DNA from: Vibrio gazogenes
GTDB taxonomy: Bacteria; Pseudomonadota; Gammaproteobacteria; Enterobacterales; Vibrionaceae
Direction: 5' to 3'
DNA length: 64,000 nucleotides
Assembly: GCF_002196515.1 (NCBI RefSeq)
Contig: NZ_CP018835.1
Location: 620,001-684,000 of the forward strand
Shown: positions 56,831-64,000 of the stretch, piece by piece
Numbering within the stretch: position 1 is the stretch's first letter
Layout of the letters: every line of letters starts with the position of its first letter
Position numbers and translations under genes: made by a program
Notes under the pieces: model-generated
The model's database searches: none
Seen by the model: the letters and a program-made list of their open reading frames with translations, nothing else
Told to the model about the DNA's origin: nothing

Positions 56831-57772
56831 TCAGCGGGCGTTCAGTGCCAGTGTCACACGTTGTAAATAACGCGCCTGAACATCGGCAGCCTCCCGTGCC
56901 TTAGCCAAAGAGACCGGCTGAAAATACACCGACTCACCCGGGCGCAGTTGACCTAAACGCCACAAATCACTGTCAATCACGACAGCCATTCTCGGGTATC
57001 CCCCACTGGTCTGCCCTTCTGCTGCCAGAATAATCGGTTGCCCATCCGGAGGCAATTGAATCACCCCGGGGAAAACCGCATGAGACAAGAGTTGAACCTC
57101 AGATTGCCCCTCAATCGGTGCACCTTCAAGCCGGAATCCCATTCGATTACTCTGAGGACTCACTTGCCACGCGGTGGTGAAAAACTGTGCTTGAGCACGG
57201 GGAGTATAGTGTCTAAATTCAGGGCCGGGACAGACACGAATGATGGGATCAGAGATCGGCAATAAAAGGCCTACACGCTGATCGGCCACCCTATCATCTA
57301 CAGCGTAGCTGTCTCCGACAGACAGCAGATCACCTTTGCGCAATGGCCGACCATCCATGCCGCCGAAACCAGCCTGTAAATCAGTTGCAGCCGACCCCAT
57401 CACCAGCGGCACATCAATCCCGCCTTGAATCGCCAGATAAGTACACAATCCCCGCTTAGACATTTTGAGCTGTAAACACTGTCCGGCATGGGCACCGTAG
57501 CGCCATCCGGGATAAACAGGCTCATCATCTAGCCGGGCAAAACAATCGGCACCAGTCAGCGCAAAACAAACATCGCTTTGAAAGAGAAACGCACTGGCCC
57601 CGTACATGATTTCCAACCCGGCGGTATTGTCGGGATTACCGACCAGTCGATTGGCAATCGTCAACGCCAGAGTATCGAGCGCACCCGCGCGGGATACGCC
57701 TTGATGACGGAATCTCTCACGCCCCAAATCCTGCACACTCACCAATGGTCCGGTTTGTCGTACTTCAATCAT
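56831..57772 (-). CDS. pxpC: 5-oxoprolinase subunit C (biotin-dependent carboxylase-like, KipA)
   Basis: The 313-residue subunit carries [16 protein letters not shown] at the start, [30 protein letters not shown], and [19 protein letters not shown] near the end, all typical of the AHS2 domain. The frame opens much earlier, but the domain starts at ATG 57772. GGAGG lies 6 bp upstream inside pxpB, and the genes overlap by 8 bp, so they are coupled. Confidence 0.93.
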   Translation of the reverse strand: MIEVRQTGPLVSVQDLGRERFRHQGVSRAGALDTLALTIANRLVGNPDNTAGLEIMYGASAFLFQSDVCFALTGADCFARLDDEPVYPGWRYGAHAGQCLQLKMSKRGLCTYLAIQGGIDVPLVMGSAATDLQAGFGGMDGRPLRKGDLLSVGDSYAVDDRVADQRVGLLLPISDPIIRVCPGPEFRHYTPRAQAQFFTTAWQVSPQSNRMGFRLEGAPIEGQSEVQLLSHAVFPGVIQLPPDGQPIILAAEGQTSGGYPRMAVVIDSDLWRLGQLRPGESVYFQPVSLAKAREAADVQARYLQRVTLALNAR

Positions 57773-58430
57773 CATCGACCTCCGCAACCGTGAATGTGAC
57801 CCGATCCCCCGGTAACCAGAAAGAAGGTTGTGCGCGTTGTGGGTCAAACAAAACGACATCCGTGCGTCCAATGACTTGCCAGCCTCCGGGAGAGGCATTG
57901 GGATAAACACCGGTCTGAGCACCACCAATTGCGACGGATCCTGCTGGAATTTTTGTCCGGGGAGAAGCATGTCGGGGTGTATGCAGTGCTTCAGGCAGAC
58001 CACCCAGGTAAGCAAACCCCGGTTGAAAGCCTAAAAAATAAACACGATATTCAGCCTCGGTATAAAGACGAATCACCGCTTCAATACTCAATCCGGCATG
58101 CGCTGCAACATGAGCCAAATCAGGACCGGCTTCTCCACCGAATGTCACAGCAATCTCCAGTTGCCGTCCATCGGTCAATATCATGGCATCGGCCGCCCAA
58201 TAGTGATCGAACAACTCACAAACATGGTCATATTCATCTGACTCGTTGTCGATGAGACTGGGCTGAACCCGAACCGTCAGATTATTCATACCAGGGACAA
58301 CATCGACCATTTCAGGTCTGGTTCTAAGCTGTTCCGCAATAGCCCAGATTTTCTGTTGCTGAGATAATGTCACCGGTTCCGGTGCCTGAAGCACATAACT
58401 GTGCTCTCCTAACTGATATATGTCAGGCAT
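57765..58430 (-). CDS. pxpB: 5-oxoprolinase subunit B (AHS1 domain, KipI)
   Basis: The 221-residue subunit has the AHS1 features VVPGMNNLTVRV, EIAVTFGGEAGPDLAHVA, FLGFQPGFAYLGGLP and IPAGSVAIGGAQTGVYPNASPGGW. It partners PxpC in the catalytic complex. The frame opens at 58646, but the first 72 residues are not part of the family; ATG 58430 begins MPDIYQLGEHSY, the usual N-terminus. The ribosome site is weak. First in the pxpBCA operon, 127 bp after the EAL gene on the same strand. Confidence 0.92.
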   Translation of the reverse strand: MPDIYQLGEHSYVLQAPEPVTLSQQQKIWAIAEQLRTRPEMVDVVPGMNNLTVRVQPSLIDNESDEYDHVCELFDHYWAADAMILTDGRQLEIAVTFGGEAGPDLAHVAAHAGLSIEAVIRLYTEAEYRVYFLGFQPGFAYLGGLPEALHTPRHASPRTKIPAGSVAIGGAQTGVYPNASPGGWQVIGRTDVVLFDPQRAQPSFWLPGDRVTFTVAEVDDD

Positions 58431-58503
58431 CTGCCCGGATGCTCTCACTAGAAACGCCCTCCATGTTAGTGATGTCAAACAGGACAGAATCGACACGATG
58501 CCC

Positions 58504-58548
58504 CCCCAAACCAAGGCATTGCATTGATATATTGGTCTGGTTTTGGGG
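58504..58548 (-). terminator. Hairpin after the EAL gene, possible weak terminator
   Basis: CCCCAAACCA pairs with TGGTTTTGGGG (one bulge) around a loop of about 24 nt just beyond the EAL stop. No T run follows, so it may instead be a regulatory element for the downstream pxp operon. Confidence 0.35.
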
Positions 58549-58557
58549 ATGTTGAAC

Positions 58558-60147
58558 TTAAATAATGTTTCTGACCGAGTGGCGATGAATAAAGGCTTTA
58601 ACCTCTTCAATCGGCATTGGTCTGGCGTAATACCATCCCTGTCCAATCACCGCGATATCCCGTTTGCGCAGATATTCAACTTGTTCGAGGGTTTCAATCC
58701 CCTCCAACACAATCGCGACATTCTCAAATCCTTCCAGCAGATCTAACATCATGTTCACGGTTCGTCCAGCAATCGTGTCAGTCCCCAGTGCACTGGTAAA
58801 CATGCGATCAATCTTGATCTCATCCGTATAAATATCACTCAGCCACGACAAATTCGAGTATCCCGTCCCAAAATCATCAAGCGATACACGGAAATGACGC
58901 AGCCGGAGCGCATCACACACGGAAACAACATCCTGACAACCAAAAGATGACCGTTCGGTGATTTCAAACATAATCTGATTGACATTGACTGAATATTTTT
59001 TCACCAGCTCAGTCACGCGCTCAATGAAAGGCTCGTTCAGGTACTCATCCACGGCCAAGTTGATACTCAACGTGTATTCCGGATACTTTTGTAAAACTCG
59101 CGCCATATCTTGAATCGACTGCTCGATAACAAATAGTGTCAACTGTCGAATCTGCTTCGTCTGTTCCGCCAATGGAATAAAGACTTCAGGGCTGATGGTT
59201 CCCAGTAAAGGGTCGTACCAACGACACAACACTTCAAACCCTTGAATGCGTTCATCTTTCAGCACAAATTTAGGTTGATACACCAACGAGAGTTGCCGAT
59301 GAGCAATTGCCTTACGCAAACGACTTTTCAACTGTTTTCCCCGAGAAACGGGGACTCCCCAGACTTTATAACTGAGTAAGATAAATAAGATAACAATGGC
59401 AAAAGCAACCAGAATAGGACCATTCAAAACATGATAGAGAAAAGGATTGTTATCTCTGACCAACACACAAAGTGACGGTTGATGACTACACTGTTTTTCA
59501 ATCAACAAGTGAGACAAACGTTCGTCTGGTTTAATTTCTGACAACGTGGTATCGCCCAATTGTTCAAACATATGCTCCAAGTTTGAGCTGCGGATTTCAA
59601 CGGTGTAATTGGTGGAAATTTCAAACCCCTCAAAGGCTCGCGGGGCGGTCATCGCAATCACATTATCGCGAAAAGTCAGATCAATCGGAACACGATGCGG
59701 TAATGATTCAAATGGGTAATTTTTGACAAAAGAATAGCCATTTGACATATATTGAGCTTCAGGTAAGTGCAGCGGTTTCGTTAATTTTTTGAGTGTCAGG
59801 CACTGGATCATCCCCCCCTCTATCCGGCCAATATCAGCAATAAAGTGGTTGATATGCAGAATATCCTGCATCAAATGTTCGTCTTCCAGACTACATGGCA
59901 CTGTATCACTGTCTGCCAGTAACTGTATCGCTTGACCCAGTTGCGTTGCAATTTGGTTGGCATGACTGAGAGTAAGATAAGCAACATTTTTCATCTCTTC
60001 ACGATGAAATGTCGTCATCATCATTTGCGCAAAAATGCCAAGAAAGAGGATCGTAAGAAAAATCAGTTGTACCGGTTGTTTCAAAGCTAAAACATATGAT
60101 CTGATTTTACTTGTCCTATATAGCTTATCGGATGAATGCTCTACCAT
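58558..60147 (-). CDS. CSS-motif EAL phosphodiesterase
   Basis: The 529-residue inner-membrane protein has TM1 at about 26-46, a periplasmic CSS-type sensor (about 50-240, with Cys85 in VPCSLEDEH and two further Cys at 220 and 227), TM2 at about 242-260 and a C-terminal EAL domain from about 275. The motif reads EVL (GFEVLCRW, 305-307), and DDFGTGYSNLSWL and the late Glu in VLEGIETLEQVEYL are intact, so it should degrade c-di-GMP. In E. coli CSS-EAL proteins, periplasmic redox state (DsbA/B) controls activity. The frame opens at 60189; ATG 60147 has AGGAT upstream. Confidence 0.88.
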   Translation of the reverse strand: MVEHSSDKLYRTSKIRSYVLALKQPVQLIFLTILFLGIFAQMMMTTFHREEMKNVAYLTLSHANQIATQLGQAIQLLADSDTVPCSLEDEHLMQDILHINHFIADIGRIEGGMIQCLTLKKLTKPLHLPEAQYMSNGYSFVKNYPFESLPHRVPIDLTFRDNVIAMTAPRAFEGFEISTNYTVEIRSSNLEHMFEQLGDTTLSEIKPDERLSHLLIEKQCSHQPSLCVLVRDNNPFLYHVLNGPILVAFAIVILFILLSYKVWGVPVSRGKQLKSRLRKAIAHRQLSLVYQPKFVLKDERIQGFEVLCRWYDPLLGTISPEVFIPLAEQTKQIRQLTLFVIEQSIQDMARVLQKYPEYTLSINLAVDEYLNEPFIERVTELVKKYSVNVNQIMFEITERSSFGCQDVVSVCDALRLRHFRVSLDDFGTGYSNLSWLSDIYTDEIKIDRMFTSALGTDTIAGRTVNMMLDLLEGFENVAIVLEGIETLEQVEYLRKRDIAVIGQGWYYARPMPIEEVKAFIHRHSVRNII

Positions 60148-60657
60148 ATAAAATCCTAGTTTACGACTTCCGTACTTAGGTAATACCAACCGAGTAACCC
60201 CCCGACGCTACACTATTATCATGCTGATTATTTTTGTTCTTAATGACAGTTTAGTTCACAAAATTCAATACGACACATCACGGATCATCATGAGATGATT
60301 GGAAATTATTATGCAATTCTATACTAAAAGTGTTCATTATTTGAATCAAATACACAAAGAAACTGAGAGATCTCTCAGTTTCTTTACCTAGTGCATGCTC
60401 TCTTTCTATCAGAGTACGTCCACATCATTGATAGTGGCATCGGCTACACCGAGCTCGAAATTGGCTATCCATCACTGAAAAACGGTCGACATTGATTTCA
60501 GAAGTAATCATGGACAAACATTAATTGACATATGTCAATGAGCTGATTTATAGTCACTATCACTCGCAACAAATCACAGAAATTGCCTTATATCTGTTGT
60601 TAGCATTCAACAGACACAATGACATATATCAATCTACTTGTAGCGCAAGGAGCACTC
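60148..60657. other. Divergent region between the EAL and dehydrogenase genes
   Basis: About 510 bp with promoters for both genes. The main feature is a perfect 30-bp palindrome at 60356-60385. No gene-like frame is seen. Confidence 0.45.
60356..60385. repeat. Perfect 30-bp palindrome
   Basis: AAAGAAACTGAGAGA is followed directly by its complement TCTCTCAGTTTCTTT. It resembles a rho-independent terminator (A-rich left, T-rich right), but no annotated gene ends nearby: both flanking genes point away. It could end a small RNA or bind a regulator. Confidence 0.7.
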
Positions 60658-61539
60658 ATGAATATTACCAATGTCGCATTTATAGGCTTAGGCGTGATGG
60701 GCTACCCTATGGCGGGTTATCTTGCCAAGGCAGGCTATCAGACTCACGTCTATAATCGAACGTCTACGAAAGCGGAAGCTTGGGAGCAAGACTATTCCGG
60801 TAAATCTTATTCAACACCTAAACGGGCGGCTGAAGGCTGTGACGTTATTTTTCTCTGTGTCGGCAACGATCAGGATGTCCGCAGCGTGATGTATGGCGAT
60901 GACGGGATAATTGCCGGTGCAAAACCGGGCGCGATTATCGTCGATCACACCACCACCTCAGCCGAACTTGCACTAGAGTTAGCTCAGGCGTGTCAGGAAA
61001 ACGGTATCTCATTTATTGATGCTCCCGTATCCGGCGGACAAGCTGGTGCTGAGAATGGTACGCTCACAATCATGTGTGGGGGTGAAGCAGATGTATTCAG
61101 CCAGATCCAGCCCGTCATTGCCAACTATGCCAAACAAGCCGAGTTACTGGGTACGCACGGACAGGGTCAACGCTGTAAGATGGTCAACCAAATATGTATT
61201 GCAGGCGTGCTACAAGGATTAAGTGAAGCATTACAACTGGCACAAGCTGCTGATCTGGATATTGAACAAGTGGTCAATGTGATCAAACACGGTGCTGCTG
61301 GCTCTTGGCAGATGGAAAACCGGGCTGTGACAATGTCACAAAATAAGTTTGATTTCGGTTTTGCTATCGACTGGATGAGAAAAGATTTAGGTTTCTGCCT
61401 GAATGAAGCAGCCCGTCACCAAATAGATCTCCCGATGACACAAGAGGTCGATGCCATGTACGCAACACTTCAGGATCAGGGTCTGGGGCGGATGGATACT
61501 TCCGTGTTAATCAAAGCCTACGATAAAGCATCAATATAA
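60658..61539 (+). CDS. NAD(P)-dependent beta-hydroxyacid dehydrogenase
   Basis: The 293-residue protein belongs to the 3-hydroxyisobutyrate/tartronate-semialdehyde reductase family. The Rossmann domain starts with FIGLGVMGYPMAGYLAKAG. DAPVSGGQAGAENGTLTIM is the substrate-binding signature, and the catalytic Lys lies in CKMVNQICIAG. The C-terminal all-helical domain forms dimers. Exact substrate is unclear; glyoxylate, tartronate semialdehyde, 3-hydroxyisobutyrate and succinic semialdehyde are options. ATG 60658 has AAGGAG 6 bp upstream. It stands alone. Confidence 0.9.
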   Translation: MNITNVAFIGLGVMGYPMAGYLAKAGYQTHVYNRTSTKAEAWEQDYSGKSYSTPKRAAEGCDVIFLCVGNDQDVRSVMYGDDGIIAGAKPGAIIVDHTTTSAELALELAQACQENGISFIDAPVSGGQAGAENGTLTIMCGGEADVFSQIQPVIANYAKQAELLGTHGQGQRCKMVNQICIAGVLQGLSEALQLAQAADLDIEQVVNVIKHGAAGSWQMENRAVTMSQNKFDFGFAIDWMRKDLGFCLNEAARHQIDLPMTQEVDAMYATLQDQGLGRMDTSVLIKAYDKASI

Positions 61540-61577
61540 ATTTCAATCATCGGCACAGTTGATCAATAATACAACGC

Positions 61578-61607
61578 TCAGGCCAAAGTAACACTGCTTT
61601 GGCCTGA
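61578..61607 (+). terminator. Hairpin after the dehydrogenase gene
   Basis: TCAGGCCAAAG and CTTTGGCCTGA form an 11-bp stem around TAACACTG, 38 bp after the stop. No T run follows, so termination may be partial or the hairpin may stabilise the 3' end. Confidence 0.55.
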
Positions 61608-62497
61608 ATGGCATCATCGTCAATAAATGACCATTTCAAGACATACAAACACAACACCTTGATTGAAGCATCAATATCAACGATTTAAACTTCACACTGA
61701 CACTCAATGAGGCCTTTCCCTCCTCAAACTGAATACCTGCCTGTAAGTTTCAACCATATAAAAATAAAAAAACAGTCATTTACTCTATTTTATTACAGAT
61801 TTGAAATATAATTTCACTTTTAAAACAAAATTTATCAATGCCATTACCAAATATAATAAAAACAAAGACCATGAAATATTTCAGGAATAATTTAAAACAA
61901 TGACTCATTTCAAAAAAATTAAGCACTGAAATCATCCTACCCAACTACTACTAGCAAAGCCAATTAAATAAAACTATAAAAATCAATCATGTAAGTGAAA
62001 AGATAGCGCATTAATATTAAACTAGCTCATAAATAACTGGCATTATTGAACGCATAAAACACATCTTTAATATAGCGCATGACATCTTATTTATCACTTA
62101 ATAAATATCTCCGATATATTTATTAAAATCTCAAATAAAAACATGCCATACAGTAATTCATGATGATAGGCATATAAATTATAATCTTATTTTTTTCGAT
62201 AAAAATAACAATTCGATAATTAATCCAAAAAATAACACAATCAAATTTTGACAGGTCATTGATCAGCCACTAATGGTTAATATGCTTGATGATCTTATTT
62301 GAATTCAATTTATTTTCAGTTTTCTACTGATGACTTTATAGCTATCAATTTGTCACAAATGATAAGCAAATAAATCATCTCAGGAATTTATCTAAACTTA
62401 TGGCGTCAGGGGGTAGATAGGCACTCATTTATGGATAGCAACAGATCATTTTCAGCAATAACAATAAATATTTTAAAATAATTCATAGGAGTAACAA
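61608..62497. other. Long AT-rich leader region of the cellulase gene
   Basis: About 890 bp, very AT-rich, with no gene-like frame. Notable is ATTTGT-C-ACAAAT (62348-62360), a 13-bp hyphenated palindrome 138 bp before the cellulase start. I looked for a c-di-GMP (GEMM) riboswitch, since vibrios use it upstream of some secreted proteins, and saw none. Confidence 0.45.
62348..62360. promoter_or_regulatory. Hyphenated palindrome upstream of the cellulase gene
   Basis: ATTTGT-C-ACAAAT is a 6-1-6 palindrome, a common operator layout. It is the clearest candidate for cellulase control in the region. No regulator gene lies close by. Confidence 0.3.
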
Positions 62498-64000
62498 ATG
62501 AGAAAACAGCAAGTTTTCAAAAATATCAGATGTAAGAAACAAACTCTAAGTCTTGGTATCAGTCTGGCTTTAGCCGCTTTATCCGGTTCTGCATATGCAG
62601 AATGTACCTATGAAGTTCAGAGTGATTGGGGCTCAGGTTTCGTGGTGAACGTCACTGTAAAGAATGATACATCCAGCGCTGTATCAGCGTGGAATGTCGG
62701 CTGGGAGTACACTCAAGGGGCAAAAATAACCAATAGTTGGAACACTGTCCTGTCAGGCAGTAACCCATATACAGCAAAAAATACGGCTTCAAACGGTAAC
62801 TTACAACCTGGCTCTAGCACCTCGTTCGGCTTTCAAGGCACTGGTACGTCTGAAGTCCCAACGCTGACCGGTTCACTATGTGGTGATGGTGGCGATCCAG
62901 GTGACCCCGGCGACCCAGGCGACCCAGGTGACCCAGGTGACCCAGGTGACCCAGGCGAAGGCAACCAAGTCGTCTTCCGTGTCAATGAAGATGGTCACAT
63001 CACTAAAGATGATGTCGTCAAACCGGTTCGCTGTGGCTCATGGTTCGGTCTGGAAGGTCGTCACGAACAGGCAAACGACGCTACCAACCCTAGCGGCGCA
63101 CCGATGGAACTCTATATGGGTAACACATTCTGGGCGAACAATAGTCAAGGAACAGGCCGGACGATCCAACAAACTATGGATGAAATCAAAGCGAAAGGGA
63201 TCAACCTGATTCGTCTGCCGATTGCACCACAAACACTCGATCCGGATGACCCGCAAGGTCAGCCTCGTGTCTTTAAAAACCACCCATCTGTACGTGCAAC
63301 CAGTGCACGTCAGGCGCTTGAAGACTTCATCAAGCTTGCTGATAAAAATGATCTCGATATCCTGCTCGATATTCACTCATGCTCGAATTATCTCGGCTGG
63401 CGTGCCGGACGTTTGGATGCAACCCCACCTTACTCAGATGCCAATCGTGATAACTACCCTTACAAACGTGAAGACTACGCCTGTGGTACAGATGTCGGCC
63501 CCGGTGTCACTGTTCAGGAATACAACGAACAGAAATGGCTGGAAGACCTCCGTCAACTGGCGCGTTTCGCAGACGAGCTGAAAGTAAACAACATTCTCGG
63601 TATCGATATCTTCAACGAACCATGGGATTACACTTGGACAGACTGGAAAACATTGGCTGAGCATGCATACGAAGCCATCAACGAAGAAAACAAAAATGTG
63701 TTGATCTGGGTTGAAGGGATCAGTGGCGGCACATCAGACGGCGCATCAAGCCCTCATGGTGATGAAGCAACCAATCCTAACTGGGGTGAAAACTTCTTCT
63801 CAATGGCGACAAGCCCACTGGACATTCCAAAAGATCGTTTAGTGCTGTCACCACATACTTACGGACCTTCCGTTTCTGTACAGAAACAGTTTATGGATCC
63901 TGCCCAACCAGAATGTGCTGGTTTGTCTGAAGAAGAAGCAGCCAAAGCCAAATGTAACATTGTGATTAACCCTGAACTACTCAGAGAAGGTTGGGAAGAA
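62498..64000 (+). CDS. Secreted endoglucanase: CBM2, GDP linker, GH5 (3' truncated by window)
   Basis: An open frame of 501 codons runs off the right edge. The signal peptide (1-34, cut after AYA) precedes a CBM2-type cellulose-binding module (about 35-128). Its Cys36 and Cys128 should form the usual disulfide, and Trp44, Trp66 and Trp85 lie near CBM2 positions. Then comes a linker of seven GDP triplets (residues 132-152), and from about 157 a GH5 catalytic domain. The acid/base Glu374 in IFNEPWDY is visible; a HTYGPSV segment follows, while the nucleophile Glu lies beyond the window. It should cut cellulose outside the cell. AGGAG lies 7 bp before the ATG. Confidence 0.88.
   Translation, partial: MRKQQVFKNIRCKKQTLSLGISLALAALSGSAYAECTYEVQSDWGSGFVVNVTVKNDTSSAVSAWNVGWEYTQGAKITNSWNTVLSGSNPYTAKNTASNGNLQPGSSTSFGFQGTGTSEVPTLTGSLCGDGGDPGDPGDPGDPGDPGDPGDPGEGNQVVFRVNEDGHITKDDVVKPVRCGSWFGLEGRHEQANDATNPSGAPMELYMGNTFWANNSQGTGRTIQQTMDEIKAKGINLIRLPIAPQTLDPDDPQGQPRVFKNHPSVRATSARQALEDFIKLADKNDLDILLDIHSCSNYLGWRAGRLDATPPYSDANRDNYPYKREDYACGTDVGPGVTVQEYNEQKWLEDLRQLARFADELKVNNILGIDIFNEPWDYTWTDWKTLAEHAYEAINEENKNVLIWVEGISGGTSDGASSPHGDEATNPNWGENFFSMATSPLDIPKDRLVLSPHTYGPSVSVQKQFMDPAQPECAGLSEEEAAKAKCNIVINPELLREGWEE
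62891..62953 (+). repeat. Seven 9-bp repeats coding the GDP linker
   Basis: Seven consecutive copies of a 9-bp unit (GGY GAY CCM) encode Gly-Asp-Pro. The last three copies are identical at DNA level, which makes the tract prone to copy-number change. Frame is kept whatever the copy number. Confidence 0.9.

Noticed and set aside
61608..62497. Possible c-di-GMP (GEMM) riboswitch upstream of the secreted cellulase
   Set aside because: No GCAAAG/CGCAAAGCC-type conserved core or paired arms were found in this AT-rich stretch.
62880..62960. CRISPR-like or satellite repeat
   Set aside because: The 9-bp repeats are in frame and encode a Gly-Asp-Pro linker between two recognised domains, so they are coding repeats. 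There are no spacers.

Overview
The window looks like chromosomal DNA of a marine gamma-proteobacterium of the family Vibrionaceae, most likely a Vibrio. The reasons are the gene order lolA-rarA-serS, dusC, a TrpX-type ABC transporter, yfbV, ackA-pta; an RstAB-type pair; a PTS sucrose locus; many c-di-GMP and two-component genes; and protein sequences close to the Vibrio and E. coli orthologs as I remember them. Nothing can be searched here, so the species is not named. I saw no rRNA, tRNA, CRISPR array or prophage.

Layout. 1-9250: a secreted esterase-like hydrolase, a DUF2061 membrane protein, the ABC-F protein YbiT, a DUF1883 protein, a lipoprotein S41 protease, a small membrane protein and an RstA/RstB-like two-component pair. 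9365-9540: a 176-bp palindromic MITE-like element. 9720-24060: housekeeping genes (serS, rarA, lolA, a yecA-like gene, dusC, a diguanylate cyclase, a three-gene ABC importer, yfbV, ackA, pta). 24160-31100: a glutathionyl-hydroquinone reductase, then a sucrose regulon (scrK, scrB, scrR, scrA) with two matching ScrR operators. 31150-36370: a second two-component system, a siderophore-type ABC permease/ATPase pair without a binding protein, and thiD. 36350-43190: a seven-gene, same-strand signalling operon (Hpt, REC-HDOD, CheY, CheC-like phosphatase, two soluble histidine kinases, REC plus degenerate HD-GYP). 43410-50670: qorB with its HxlR regulator, then a complete RND efflux operon. 51120-58430: D-amino acid and glutamate metabolism (D-amino-acid transaminase, DgcA, DgcN, alanine racemase, 5-oxoprolinase PxpB-PxpC-PxpA). 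58560-64000: a CSS-EAL phosphodiesterase, a beta-hydroxyacid dehydrogenase and the first 501 codons of a CBM2-linker-GH5 cellulase running off the window.

How the genes fit together. ScrA imports sucrose as sucrose-6-phosphate, ScrB cleaves it, ScrK phosphorylates the fructose, and ScrR represses the set. AckA-Pta handle acetate overflow. DgcN, DgcA, the transaminase, Alr and PxpABC could jointly turn D-Glu, D-Ala and 5-oxoproline into L-Glu, L-Ala and keto acids. The strongest candidates for an under-described system are the signalling operon, whose output domain has lost its HD-GYP catalytic residues, and the MITE-like palindrome. Several unexplained palindromes and direct repeats between genes are listed separately.
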